Positions 9,473 to 18,205 of a stretch of 64,000 nucleotides of DNA are shown piece by piece. Position 1 is the first letter of the stretch, and each line of letters opens with the position of its first letter. The stretch spans positions 45,790-109,789 of the forward strand of contig NZ_JACOII010000065.1 of the NCBI RefSeq assembly GCF_016306625.1, written 5' to 3'. The notes under the pieces were generated by a model that had not been told where the DNA came from, made no database searches, and worked only from the letters and a program-made list of their open reading frames with translations. This DNA comes from Xenorhabdus lircayensis (GTDB taxonomy: Bacteria > Pseudomonadota > Gammaproteobacteria > Enterobacterales > Enterobacteriaceae). The translations under genes and the position numbers were made by a program.

Positions 9473-11567
9473 TCTGGCCTCATTACTACGTTTAACGGGA
9501 AATCGTTTACCGGGGAATATGAAAGGCTCCCAGTGGCAAATGCTTGCGGGGCCTGTGCTGATCCTCATGATCTTGTCGATGATGGTACTGCCGTTACCAC
9601 CATTCCTGCTCGATCTGCTATTTACTTTCAATATCGCGCTTTCCATCATGGTCTTGCTGGTGGCGATGTTTACCCGTCGGACGCTGGATTTTGCCGCATT
9701 CCCGACCATTTTGCTGTTCTCAACCTTACTGCGTTTGTCGCTGAACGTAGCTTCCACACGAATTATCCTGATGGAAGGGCATACCGGTTCAGCGGCAGCA
9801 GGGCAGGTAGTAGAAGCCTTTGGTCACTTTCTTGTTGGCGGTAATTTTGCGATCGGTATTGTGGTCTTCGTTATCCTGATCCTGATTAACTTTATGGTCA
9901 TTACCAAAGGTGCAGGGCGTATCGCTGAAGTGGGCGCGCGCTTTGTACTGGACGGAATGCCCGGCAAACAGATGGCGATTGATGCTGACCTGAACGCTGG
10001 ATTGATTGGTGAAGATGAAGCCAAAAAGCGTCGTTCTGACGTCACACAGGAAGCAGATTTTTACGGTTCAATGGATGGTGCGAGTAAATTCGTACGCGGC
10101 GATGCGATTGCCGGATTGATGATATTGGTGATCAATATCATCGGCGGCTTGATTGTCGGTGTTGCCCAACATGGTTTGACTCTAGGTGATGCAGCAGAAG
10201 CCTATACCTTGCTGACTATCGGTGATGGATTGGTTGCCCAATTGCCTGCACTGATCATCTCTACGGCGGCGGGTGTTATCGTAACCCGTGTAGCGACTGA
10301 TGAAGATGTCGGTCAGCAAATGGTGACCCAGCTTTTCAACAATCCTAAGGTGTTGATGTTGAGTGCGGGTGTACTCGGTCTGCTTGGTTTGGTGCCGGGA
10401 ATGCCTAACTTTGTCTTTTTGTTGTTTACGGCAGCGTTGGCAGGTGGGGGCTATTTCCTGCTGCGTAGGGATAAAAATCCACTCACGGCACAACACGAAG
10501 AGATGAAAGCAGTGGAGGAACAACAACAAACCGCAGAAGCATCATGGTCTGATGTGCAATTGGAAGATCCGCTGGGAATGGAAGTTGGCTATCGTCTGAT
10601 CCCGATGGTGGATTTTCGCCAAAACGGCGAATTGCTTGGCCGTATCAGTGGTATTCGCAAAAAATTCGCGCAAGAAGTGGGATACCTGCCACCGGTAGTG
10701 CATATTTGTGACAACCTTGAATTAGCGCCAGCCAGTTACCGCATCATGATGAAAGGCGTAGAAATTGGTCGTGGTGAAGCGCATCCGGGACGCTGGCTGG
10801 CGATTAATCCGGGCGGTGCTGTGGGTGAACTGCAAGGTGACTTGACGACAGATCCGGCCTTTGGTTTGGCTGCCGTCTGGATTGATGACAGCTTAAGAGA
10901 ACAGGCTCAGGTGCAGGGTTATACCGTTGTGGCGGCCAGCACTGTTGTCGCAACTCATCTTAACCATTTGCTCTCCCAGTATTCCAGTGAACTGTTTGGG
11001 AGACAGGAAGCGCAGCAATTATTTGAGCGCGTCAGTCAGGAAATGCCGAAACTGACGGAAGATTTCATTCCTGATGTAGTCAGCCTGACAACTTTGCATA
11101 AGGTTCTGCAAAACCTGCTGGCGGAGCAAGTACCGATTCGCGACATGCGTACCATAATTGAAACATTGGCAGAACATGCGGCGGCACAGACGGATCCTTA
11201 TGAATTGACTGCCATGATTCGAATCGCACTTGGTAGGGCAATCGCTCAACAATGGTTCCCAGGAGCGGATGAAATCAAAGTTATTGGTTTAGATGCGGGG
11301 CTGGAAAGATTGTTGCTTCAAGCACTGCAAAATGGCGGCGGATTGGAACCCGGTTTGGCTGAAAGCCTTGAGCGCCAGGCAGCAGAAGCATTGGAACGTC
11401 AGGAAATGCTGGGAGCGCCACCCGTGCTATTGGTCAATCACGCACTGCGTCCGCTACTGTCTCGCTTCTTGCGCCGCGTACTGCCTCGGTTGGTTGTACT
11501 GTCCAACCTTGAAATCACCGACAACCGTCAAATCAGAATGACGGCAACGATTGGTGGTACAAGGTAA
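9465..11567 (+). CDS. flhA: Flagellar export gate protein FlhA
   Basis: Largest export gate subunit. Its cytosolic nonamer ring docks chaperone-substrate complexes and couples export to the proton gradient. It has 700 aa (E. coli 692). Eight N-terminal membrane helices are followed by the FHIPEP-region signature (GHFLVGGNFAIGIVVFVIL and the ARFVLDGMPGKQMAIDADLN stretch), then a linker and the cytosolic domain. The ATG at 9465 overlaps flhB. In E. coli flhE follows; here a hairpin follows directly and flhE is absent. Confidence 0.97.
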   Translation: MANLASLLRLTGNRLPGNMKGSQWQMLAGPVLILMILSMMVLPLPPFLLDLLFTFNIALSIMVLLVAMFTRRTLDFAAFPTILLFSTLLRLSLNVASTRIILMEGHTGSAAAGQVVEAFGHFLVGGNFAIGIVVFVILILINFMVITKGAGRIAEVGARFVLDGMPGKQMAIDADLNAGLIGEDEAKKRRSDVTQEADFYGSMDGASKFVRGDAIAGLMILVINIIGGLIVGVAQHGLTLGDAAEAYTLLTIGDGLVAQLPALIISTAAGVIVTRVATDEDVGQQMVTQLFNNPKVLMLSAGVLGLLGLVPGMPNFVFLLFTAALAGGGYFLLRRDKNPLTAQHEEMKAVEEQQQTAEASWSDVQLEDPLGMEVGYRLIPMVDFRQNGELLGRISGIRKKFAQEVGYLPPVVHICDNLELAPASYRIMMKGVEIGRGEAHPGRWLAINPGGAVGELQGDLTTDPAFGLAAVWIDDSLREQAQVQGYTVVAASTVVATHLNHLLSQYSSELFGRQEAQQLFERVSQEMPKLTEDFIPDVVSLTTLHKVLQNLLAEQVPIRDMRTIIETLAEHAAAQTDPYELTAMIRIALGRAIAQQWFPGADEIKVIGLDAGLERLLLQALQNGGGLEPGLAESLERQAAEALERQEMLGAPPVLLVNHALRPLLSRFLRRVLPRLVVLSNLEITDNRQIRMTATIGGTR

Positions 11568-11583
11568 AATTTAACTGCATTGT

Positions 11584-11614
11584 GACAAACCTCATCGTTT
11601 TGGTAAGGTTTGTC
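11584..11614 (+). terminator. Terminator after flhA
   Basis: GACAAACCT at 11584-11592 pairs perfectly with AGGTTTGTC at 11606-11614, and AGTCTTATCT follows. It closes flhBA. Confidence 0.65.
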
Positions 11615-11799
11615 AGTCTTATCTAACATGCCATTAAATCCTCGTTCATAATCACACTTCTTTTTGATAGTTTTCTTTTATTCTATCTATTCTTCATATG
11701 GCAATAATGAATTATAAATACAGATTCATAAATTCTTTGCCAAGAAGAAATTATTATGAGATAAAAATTCATAAATCAGATAAAATCTGGAGGTGGTAT

Positions 11800-12795
11800 A
11801 TGAATATCCCTAAAAAAATACACTACTTTTGGGCAGGAAATAATATATCTAAAGATGGTTTGAGAAGTATTATTAATGTTAAGGCCGAAAATCCCGATTT
11901 TAAAGTTTATTTGTGGGGGACTAAAAAACATTTATTTTTTAATACCATAAATTCTCTGGGTATAGATATTGAACCACAATTAGAAACAGGACTTTCCTTT
12001 CATGACTCCAGAGATATTGAAGACGCGTTCCTTTCCTTAAAGCAAAGCCCATATTTTATAGATCAAAAAATCATTTGGCGTTTGCATGCGATATATCACC
12101 GACAAATCAACGGATTCTATCATAATTACGCATCAGCCAGTGATATTGTACGTTTAGTTATTCTCTTTGTAGAAGGAGGAATTTATCTTGATGTGGATAT
12201 AGAGCTTGCTAATGCTGTTCCAAAATTTTCATCAAATAATACGTTTCATAAGATAGACCAACTCCTGAAAAGAAAAGCAATATTTGAAAATATTAATGCT
12301 GCTCAGGGGATTGCTTTTGGTGATGTCACAGGTTCTGGATGGACAGTGAATAAGTTTGGTAACGCTATCATTACTGCACCGATTCAATCAAGAAAAATAG
12401 CAGAACTTTTGATAGTAATAGATAGAAGGGTGCAAGTGATGTATGAGGGAACATCAAAATTAAAAAATAATGGATGGGAAAATTGGCGTTCAGAACCACA
12501 ACTTCGCAAGTTAGGTACGCTGTGGACGACAGGGCCTGGACTTTATTGTGGTTGGTTTAACCAAGAAAAAAATCGTCCCAGTGATGCGAAGAGGCCTCGT
12601 GTAGTCAATGAGTCAAATAAATATATCCCTTCTGAACATCTGAGGATGGAGAAAGAAGGAGAGATTATGTTTAACAATATTGATGCCAAGGCACAGTGGG
12701 GGAAAGTGCGTGAAAAAAATAAGGATCGCCCTGATTATGCCTCCGAAAGCCCTTTTGATTTAAAATCTAGTTATAATGATTTATTTCGTAAGTAG
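11800..12795 (+). CDS. TcdA/TcdB/PaTox-like glycosyltransferase, candidate effector
   Basis: Probable toxin-type GT-A glycosyltransferase that would modify a host protein using a nucleotide sugar. It has 331 aa and opens with IPKKIHYFWAG, as sugar-binding-region transferases do. The central block contains A-S-D115-I-V-R118 and D131-V-D133. The spacing D115, R118, D131, D133 equals that of catalytic and metal-binding residues D270, R273, D286, D288 of Clostridioides difficile TcdB. A WTTGPG motif lies near the C-terminus. The ATG at 11800 has GGAGG upstream. There is no translocation domain or signal peptide, so export must be separate if it occurs. The gene is AT-rich and unlike its flagellar neighbours. 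The sugar and target are unknown; a cell-surface sugar transferase is the main alternative. Confidence 0.8.
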   Translation: MNIPKKIHYFWAGNNISKDGLRSIINVKAENPDFKVYLWGTKKHLFFNTINSLGIDIEPQLETGLSFHDSRDIEDAFLSLKQSPYFIDQKIIWRLHAIYHRQINGFYHNYASASDIVRLVILFVEGGIYLDVDIELANAVPKFSSNNTFHKIDQLLKRKAIFENINAAQGIAFGDVTGSGWTVNKFGNAIITAPIQSRKIAELLIVIDRRVQVMYEGTSKLKNNGWENWRSEPQLRKLGTLWTTGPGLYCGWFNQEKNRPSDAKRPRVVNESNKYIPSEHLRMEKEGEIMFNNIDAKAQWGKVREKNKDRPDYASESPFDLKSSYNDLFRK

Positions 12796-12931
12796 ATTAT
12801 TGTTACTTGTAAAATATAGATTAATTTTTATCAATCTCATCTGCTTGTGTAGTAACGTTATCGTAGATTTTGGAGTTATTTTTTTATCAAAAATCGTTAA
12901 TGATAGGACATCAATGATATGATTAATATTC

Positions 12932-12985
12932 CTCAGTCCACTCAGCAATTTTGGGTAGTTGGTCCGATTGCAGAATTGGACTGAG
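12932..12985. terminator. Inverted repeat downstream of the glycosyltransferase gene
   Basis: CTCAGTCCA (12932-12940) pairs with TGGACTGAG (12977-12985). A second short pairing, CAAT with ATTG, lies inside. TCTTTCTAT follows. It could terminate the glycosyltransferase transcript or be the scar of a lost element. Confidence 0.4.
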
Positions 12986-13031
12986 TCTTTCTATAGGATA
13001 TTATTTATTACGTATAATAAACAAGGATAAT

Positions 13032-13436
13032 ATGTTTTCACATAAAAATAACCCAATCAGGGCAAATTACACTGATGAATATATCAGGGTATATCAAGCT
13101 TTTTCTGATTCAATTGCTGACAGCGCCATCAAAAATGGCATTTTTGTTTCCCCTCCCTTCAGTATAACCCGCATGACATGGATCAAACCTTCCTTTTTAT
13201 GGATGATGTATCGCTCTGGTTGGGCAAAGAAGGATGAGGGACAAAAACGAATTCTGGCAATTGACCTGACACATAAAGGATTTAAATAAATTATCCAGAA
13301 AGGTGTGATCAACCATTTTGACCCTGAATTTTTCGATTCAATGGAGACATGGAAAGAAAAAGTACAGAACAGCGATGTTGTGATTCAGTGGGACCCTGAA
13401 CGGGATATTTCATTGAATAAATTAGAGCCGATATAC
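13032..13436 (+). pseudogene. DUF4291-like protein, interrupted
   Basis: From an ATG at 13032 with AAGGATAAT upstream, the frame reads like DUF4291 proteins: RANYTDEYIRVYQAF, FVSPPFSITRMTWIKPSFLW and MMYRSGWAKK. A TAA at 13287-13289 interrupts it. The same frame then resumes with VINHFDPEF and VVIQWDPERD, both typical of the family, before similarity stops near 13436. One nonsense codon plus loss of the 3' end indicates decay. The biochemical role of DUF4291 proteins is not known. Confidence 0.8.
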
Positions 13437-13499
13437 CCGCTCTTCTCTGCTCCTATAGCCAGAAGTTCCAGCAGGGTGGCGACTGCATATAATATCAAT

Positions 13500-13526
13500 A
13501 TAAATAATATAAATAATATAAATAAT
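13500..13526. repeat. 9-bp tandem repeat (three copies)
   Basis: ATAAATAAT occurs three times in direct succession, followed by a degenerate fourth copy. It sits where the DUF4291 similarity has been lost and may mark a replication-slippage site. Confidence 0.85.
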
Positions 13527-13654
13527 ATAAAATATATTCTTCCAGTTGTGCTCCCGCATGATTGATATTGTGTGGATACCTCGTTGAGTCATCGACAATG
13601 AAGACAACTTTGATCAAAATACTGTAATTTTTTTTCTGGGCACCATTTTGATAG

Positions 13655-13990
13655 GTTCTAAAAAACTCAAACTACAATGTTAATTTTTCATTATTTGAGA
13701 TAGCCATTAATATTAATGGTGAGGATTTATCGATAGGCTTTATTTTAAATGCTACCAATCAAGACCATATAAAAGCACAAAACAATATTGGTTATTTTTA
13801 TAGTAATGGGTTAGGTGTTAAACAAGATAGACAAAACGCACTGGAGTGGTACAAAAAATCGGTAGAAGCAGATCAAAGTCTTACTGAGGCCAAATTTTCT
13901 GTGAAAAAATTGACGAAAAAACTTAATCGAGGAAAAGAGACTGAATGCATATTGGCGAGCGAATGCACGTTGTGGAAGCAAATGCGATGA
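13655..13990 (+). pseudogene. Sel1-like repeat protein fragment
   Basis: The frame is open for 112 codons but no start codon or Shine-Dalgarno was seen. The middle reads AQNNIGYFYSNGLGVKQD and ALEWYKKSVEA, a textbook Sel1-type tetratricopeptide-like repeat (A..LG..Y..G.GV..D...A..WY.KA). Only about one to one and a half repeats remain. Full-length Sel1 proteins mediate protein contacts. Its 3' end overlaps the next remnant in another frame. Confidence 0.65.
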
Positions 13991-14310
13991 TTATGGATGC
14001 GATGGAAGAATTGACCCGTACTGGCATGGGGCTGGTTATCGTATGTGATTAGAATGGCAAAGCGGCCAGAATTTTCACTGAGGGTGATTTACGTTGTTCA
14101 CTGTTGAAAGGTAAAATTCTTCAAGATCAATTAAGTCCGTTACTAATCCGACCGGTATAGCAATTGCTAGAATATTGGAAAGCAACTATGGTGATTAAGA
14201 AACTGTATGACTTGCATATCAGCTCTGATTATGTTGTGTATATTAATGGTTATTTTGTGGGTCGATTAATTTCCATGAAATTTATTTGGAAAGTAAATGA
14301 CTTATATTAA
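13963..14310 (+). pseudogene. CBS-domain-pair protein remnant
   Basis: A frame of 115 codons reads like tandem CBS domains, as found at the C-terminus of arabinose-5-phosphate isomerases and some nucleotidyltransferases: AMEELTRTGMGLVIVCD, then RIFTEGDLR, then a second domain with GYFVGRLIS. It is broken by in-frame TAG codons at 14050 and 14158. Only the CBS part is present; no catalytic domain remains upstream. The assignment to CBS is by pattern, and the parent protein is uncertain. Confidence 0.6.
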
Positions 14311-14490
14311 TCTATGTAATTTATTTATTCGCTCCTTAATATAAAATATATTTTCTCCATTTTCTATATTTGGTATTGAAAATTATATAAATATAGAGTA
14401 TATAAATTTTTAAAGGTCAGGTGGGATTGAATTCATAGCTTTTTTAAAGGTGCAGGGTGTGGATTAATAAATTGTCTCAGGAGGATTTCT

Positions 14491-15246
14491 ATGAATCAGA
14501 AAATTTTTAGATTTGATCAATTTCTTTGCAGACATAGTCATCACGGACTGACTGAATGTAATCCAATAATTCCTTGTGGATGTGGTAAATGTATAGGTAT
14601 ATCTTTATATATCTTAGCAAATTTATATGAATGTGAATCAGAGAATTTGTCACCTGAAAAGGCATTTGAGTTAACAGAGATGTATGTGAAAATGCTTAAA
14701 ATGTCAAGAGACCCAATGACTTTAGGGCCGACAGCAATGGGCAATTTTAGTCATCTAGAGCAAATTATTTCAACTCTTCAAATGAAATATCAATCATACG
14801 AAAAATACCCTTTTGGTGATTTTATTTATTCTTTTGATAGTGCAGGTGATAGATCAGGTTTTGCTTTGACTTATGTTTATTCATGTTTTTCGAATAAAAG
14901 TCTACCGTATAATCATTTATTTTTAAGAAGTTTTAACGATAAACAGGATGCAATAAATACTAATAGATATGTTGGCCCTAATCATGTGGGATTTATTGTT
15001 TGGAGAGATTCTAGTTTATTTATTTTTGATCCTAATATTGGTGGTGGGATATTTAAATTTAGTATGGATAAACTTACGCCATTTTTCATCGAAGGGCATA
15101 TTAATCTGTTGAGTGTTCAATTAAAAAATCCTCAAAGAGTTAGGCTTATATCTATATTTAAACCACGCTTTGATCTTGAAAATAAAAATAAGCATATAAT
15201 TAATAATGCATTAAAAGATATTTATTCTTTCAAGGGTTTTATGTGA
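14491..15246 (+). CDS. YopT/AvrPphB-like (C58) cysteine protease, candidate effector
   Basis: Probable papain-fold effector of the YopT/AvrPphB group, whose members cut host proteins such as prenylated Rho GTPases. It has 251 aa with no signal peptide. The triad can be placed as Cys34 (GKCIGISLYIL), His165 (PNHVGFIVWRD) and Asp180 (LFIFDPNIG). The spacing of 15 between His and Asp equals AvrPphB, and each block matches the C58 pattern (C at a helix start, NH.V.. strand, F-DPN). A strong AGGAGG precedes the ATG. The gene is very AT-rich and is isolated between remnants and flgN. A non-toxin papain-like enzyme remains possible, but the FDPN block favours C58. No secretion signal can be defined by eye. 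Confidence 0.72.
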   Translation: MNQKIFRFDQFLCRHSHHGLTECNPIIPCGCGKCIGISLYILANLYECESENLSPEKAFELTEMYVKMLKMSRDPMTLGPTAMGNFSHLEQIISTLQMKYQSYEKYPFGDFIYSFDSAGDRSGFALTYVYSCFSNKSLPYNHLFLRSFNDKQDAINTNRYVGPNHVGFIVWRDSSLFIFDPNIGGGIFKFSMDKLTPFFIEGHINLLSVQLKNPQRVRLISIFKPRFDLENKNKHIINNALKDIYSFKGFM

Positions 15247-15519
15247 ATTAATTTTATATGTTTTTTAATTTGTGATTAAAAACTTTTATTCTATCTACAA
15301 ATAGAGATACATACTTGTTTTCAAGATAATTATATATACTCAATAAAGTCTTTCTATAACTCAGTATAAATGTACTATATTCGAGCATTTATTTTTATCT
15401 ATAATTTTGTGAATATAATCACAATATAATTCCTAACAAAGCACTCAAACAAAAATGCTCAATAGTGTAATGAGAATTGTTTTCTTTTGAGCGAGAAGAG
15501 AAAATACGAGCATACAGAA

Positions 15520-15558
15520 ACAGACCTCTTATTATTTTTGATAAACCAAGAGGTCTGT
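15520..15558 (-). terminator. Terminator after flgMN
   Basis: ACAGACCTCTT (15520-15530) pairs perfectly with AAGAGGTCTGT (15548-15558). On the minus strand it lies 31 bases after the flgN stop and is followed by TTTC. The remainder of 15247-15588 is AT-rich, with no supportable gene. Confidence 0.65.
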
Positions 15559-15588
15559 AGATATTACTGCTTATCGCAGTATGAACAA

Positions 15589-16029
15589 TCAAACGCTAAT
15601 CTTGTGACCTGACAGTGCTGAATTATGACGAGCTTGTCCATCAGAACCATAGAGAGAAGGACTATGGTGATTTTTCAGAAAAGTAATTGCTTGACTGTTT
15701 AACTCAATATGCTGATCCAGCAAAAATCCATTATGCGCATTCAAATCACGGATACGTTCAACAGTCTGGCTAATTTGGTTCCATAATACAGCCAGTATTT
15801 CATGGTCAGCATAAGGTGCCTTTATTTTCAGCGTTTCATTTAATTGCTGACGCTTTCGTTCTGCGTGATCGAGTGCCGAAAGTAAAAATGTTTTTTGTTC
15901 CGTCACTCGATGTAAATGATTCGCTTCAATAAAGCCTTCGCTCAATATACGCTGTTCTTCTGCTATAGTTCGCGAAAGCGAATTTAAGTGCGCGCTTTGC
16001 TGTTCAAGCAAGAGTTGAAGTTCTTCCAT
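15589..16029 (-). CDS. flgN: Flagellar export chaperone FlgN
   Basis: Cytosolic chaperone for the hook-filament junction proteins FlgK and FlgL, which it delivers to FlhA and the ATPase complex. It has 146 aa and is mostly helical. The conserved segments RVTEQKTFLLSALDHAE, IRDLNAHNGFLLDQHIELN and SLYGSDGQA align with E. coli FlgN. It follows flgM after 26 bases in the same operon. Confidence 0.95.
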   Translation of the reverse strand: MEELQLLLEQQSAHLNSLSRTIAEEQRILSEGFIEANHLHRVTEQKTFLLSALDHAERKRQQLNETLKIKAPYADHEILAVLWNQISQTVERIRDLNAHNGFLLDQHIELNSQAITFLKNHHSPSLYGSDGQARHNSALSGHKISV

Positions 16030-16055
16030 TTATGGCTCTTTATGATCTTGATGGT

Positions 16056-16355
16056 TTATTTATCATATTCCATGTTTTCAAGGGCTTCTCTGAATAGGGC
16101 ATCGGCAATTTTACCGCTGTCCATCGCCAGTGTTCCCTTTGCAATGGCTTCTTTCAATTGTTGTACTTTTTGGATATTAATATCCTGGCTGCTTGGCTGA
16201 ACGAGCTTTTTCTGCGCTTCGCTCAGTTTGACTTGCGTATCGGCGCTTTTTTCTGCGACAGCCACAGTTCTGCGAGTGCTCTGAGCACCTTCATTGGCAT
16301 TGCGTTGCTGTAAAGCAGCAATGGCCAGTAGAGGTTGAGTGCGTTCAATACTCAT
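16056..16355 (-). CDS. flgM: Anti-sigma28 factor FlgM
   Basis: Binds FliA (sigma28) until the hook is complete, then is exported through the flagellum, freeing FliA. It has 99 aa. The N-terminus MSIERTQPL and the C-terminal sigma-binding part (VQQLKEAIAKGTLAMDSGKIADALF) match the family. Co-transcribed with flgN. A sigma28 promoter lies about 90 bases upstream, so it is under the control of the factor it inhibits. Confidence 0.95.
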   Translation of the reverse strand: MSIERTQPLLAIAALQQRNANEGAQSTRRTVAVAEKSADTQVKLSEAQKKLVQPSSQDINIQKVQQLKEAIAKGTLAMDSGKIADALFREALENMEYDK

Positions 16356-16446
16356 AATCGTAATCCTTTAATCAGGCATTATTTATTTGTCTTAGGTAGC
16401 AGGCGATATACCGCTGGCATGCCTGTAAATCATGGTCTGTTGGTTA

Positions 16447-16473
16447 TATCGGCTTGAAGAAATAAAACTTTAG
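16447..16473 (-). promoter_or_regulatory. Sigma28 (FliA) promoter for flgMN
   Basis: On the minus strand the sequence reads TAAA, 15 bases, then GCCGATAT, close to the enteric class 3 consensus TAAA-N15-GCCGATAA. It stands between the flgA stop and the flgM start, in the right direction. Confidence 0.8.
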
Positions 16474-16477
16474 CCAT

Positions 16478-17149
16478 TTATAACATCATTTTTACACTGC
16501 CATTTTCTTGAGCTTCACCAGTAATAACCTGTCCGGAGTCCAGACGAACACGGATATTATCAAAACTCGCGGCATTGTTAATCGCTTTTCCTTCGTAACG
16601 CACCTGAAAATGGTGTCCATCTACGGTGACGACCACATTCTGTCCAGCTTTAATTGCCCATGGACGCCGGATCATATTGCGTGTGATGAATTGTCCGGCA
16701 GGTATGTTGCGGATAGCAATACCATTTTGTATGGCCTTTCTGTTACGGATTATGTTGTTTGGCAGCTTATCTAAAGATCCCGTTTTTACTTGAAAATCTT
16801 TTTCTGTCAGTACGGCATTGCGGTTAATGGCTTGCTTAGAAACCAAGTATGGGCCGATGACGTTGACGTTGACCTGAATAAAACGGCGTTGCTGACCACA
16901 AGTCACAGGGATGGACAGATTGCCCCAGTTTCTGTTGCCAATTGACGGCTGTATCTCAGGAAATTCACAGACCGGCCATTGCTGTTCAGGTGTTTTGATT
17001 TTCACAGAGACTTTGTGACCCGCAGTATGATGAATCTGCCTGAAATAATCATTTATCGATTGCGGTAAATTGCTCCCCCAAGCCAAGGACGTGCCAAAAA
17101 ATAGATTAAAGAAAAAGGCAAGGGATCCGATAAATTTTAATGCAGGCAT
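16478..17149 (-). CDS. flgA: P-ring assembly chaperone FlgA
   Basis: Periplasmic protein that assists polymerisation of FlgI into the P ring. It has 223 aa with a cleavable signal peptide (first ~25 residues ending near SLAWGS). The SAF-like domain covers VLTEKDFQVKTGSLDKL and GQNVVVTVDGHHFQVRYEGKAI. It is divergent from flgB with 216 bases between, the usual enteric arrangement in which flgAMN and flgB-J share a regulatory region. Confidence 0.95.
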   Translation of the reverse strand: MPALKFIGSLAFFFNLFFGTSLAWGSNLPQSINDYFRQIHHTAGHKVSVKIKTPEQQWPVCEFPEIQPSIGNRNWGNLSIPVTCGQQRRFIQVNVNVIGPYLVSKQAINRNAVLTEKDFQVKTGSLDKLPNNIIRNRKAIQNGIAIRNIPAGQFITRNMIRRPWAIKAGQNVVVTVDGHHFQVRYEGKAINNAASFDNIRVRLDSGQVITGEAQENGSVKMML

Positions 17150-17365
17150 GTCACCACCTTAACTCCGTTAGCGAACCATGATTTCAAAAAATATTCAGTA
17201 CCTGTTGGATGTTAATAGTGTAACGCGATTGATTATTCGTTAATGGGATAAATAGCAATCCAATTTGTTTCTATTCTTCGAATCACCTTTTTCTTCTACG
17301 TTTATTCTGTTAGCTGCTTAGAGCTTATACCCAGCAAATTTCACGAACAAAACCGAGGGAGGAAT

Positions 17366-17782
17366 ATGCTCGATAAATTAGATGCCGCCTTTCAATTTCG
17401 ACAAGAAGCGCTGGTACTCCGCAACCAGCGGCAGGAAATTTTGTCTGCCAACATTGCCAATGCGGATACCCCTGGCTATCAGGCGCGTGATATCGATTTT
17501 GCTGCTCAACTGAAAAAGGTGATGGCACATGGTCGTGTAACGGGGAATGGAATTGGGCTAACTCTGACTTCCGAGCGACATATTCCCGTTCAACCTCAAA
17601 AACGTCTGGAGATGGATCTGCTGTATCGGGTGCCATACCAGACGGCAATGGATGGAAATACTGTTGACATGGATATAGAACGCAGCAATTTCGCAGATAA
17701 CAGCTTGAAATATCAGGCCGAACTTACTATGACGAATGCACAGATCAAAAGCATGATGTCAGTTCTACAGTCACAAGGATAA
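17366..17782 (+). CDS. flgB: Flagellar proximal rod protein FlgB
   Basis: Rod subunit at the base of the drive shaft, exported through the flagellar type III system. It has 138 aa. The [21 protein letters not shown] stretch is the rod/hook family signature near residue 30. GAGGGAGGAA precedes the ATG. It is the first gene of the plus-strand flgBCDEFGHIJ operon. Its stop overlaps the region of the flgC start. Confidence 0.97.
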   Translation: MLDKLDAAFQFRQEALVLRNQRQEILSANIANADTPGYQARDIDFAAQLKKVMAHGRVTGNGIGLTLTSERHIPVQPQKRLEMDLLYRVPYQTAMDGNTVDMDIERSNFADNSLKYQAELTMTNAQIKSMMSVLQSQG

Positions 17783-17787
17783 TGGGA

Positions 17788-18192
17788 ATGTCTCTACTCA
17801 GTATTTTTGATATTGCCAGCTCTGCGCTTTCCGCTCAGTCTCAGCGGCTGAATGTCAGCGCTAGCAATATGGCGAATGCCGATAGTGTTGCAGGGCCGGA
17901 TGGCGAGCCTTATCGCGCCAAACAAGTTGTATTTCGTGTCGCCGCGCCAGCAGGTCAGGAGATCGGTGGTGTGCGTGTCAGCGAAGTGGTGGATGATCCC
18001 ACACCTTTCCGCCTTGAATATCAGCCGGGTCATCCACTGGCCGATGAAAAAGGTTATGTGCGTATGCCAAATGTGGATGTGGTCGGGGAAATGGTGAATA
18101 CCATCTCAGCTTCCCGCAGTTATCAGGCAAACATTGAAGTGCTCAATACCACCAAATCCATCATGTTGAAAACGCTGACGCTGGGCCAGTAA
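17788..18192 (+). CDS. flgC: Flagellar proximal rod protein FlgC
   Basis: Proximal rod subunit. It has 134 aa, the usual length. [19 protein letters not shown] near residue 16 is the rod/hook signature, and the C-terminus [20 protein letters not shown] is helical and conserved. The ATG at 17788 is chosen because AAGGAT lies 8 bases upstream; the ATG at 17782 would be only 2 bases from it. Confidence 0.96.
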   Translation: MSLLSIFDIASSALSAQSQRLNVSASNMANADSVAGPDGEPYRAKQVVFRVAAPAGQEIGGVRVSEVVDDPTPFRLEYQPGHPLADEKGYVRMPNVDVVGEMVNTISASRSYQANIEVLNTTKSIMLKTLTLGQ

Positions 18193-18205
18193 CAGGAATT
18201 TCGTT

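Noticed and set aside
13500..13526. Short tandem repeats as a CRISPR array
   Set aside because: Units are 9 bp and directly adjacent, with no spacers and no cas genes in the window.
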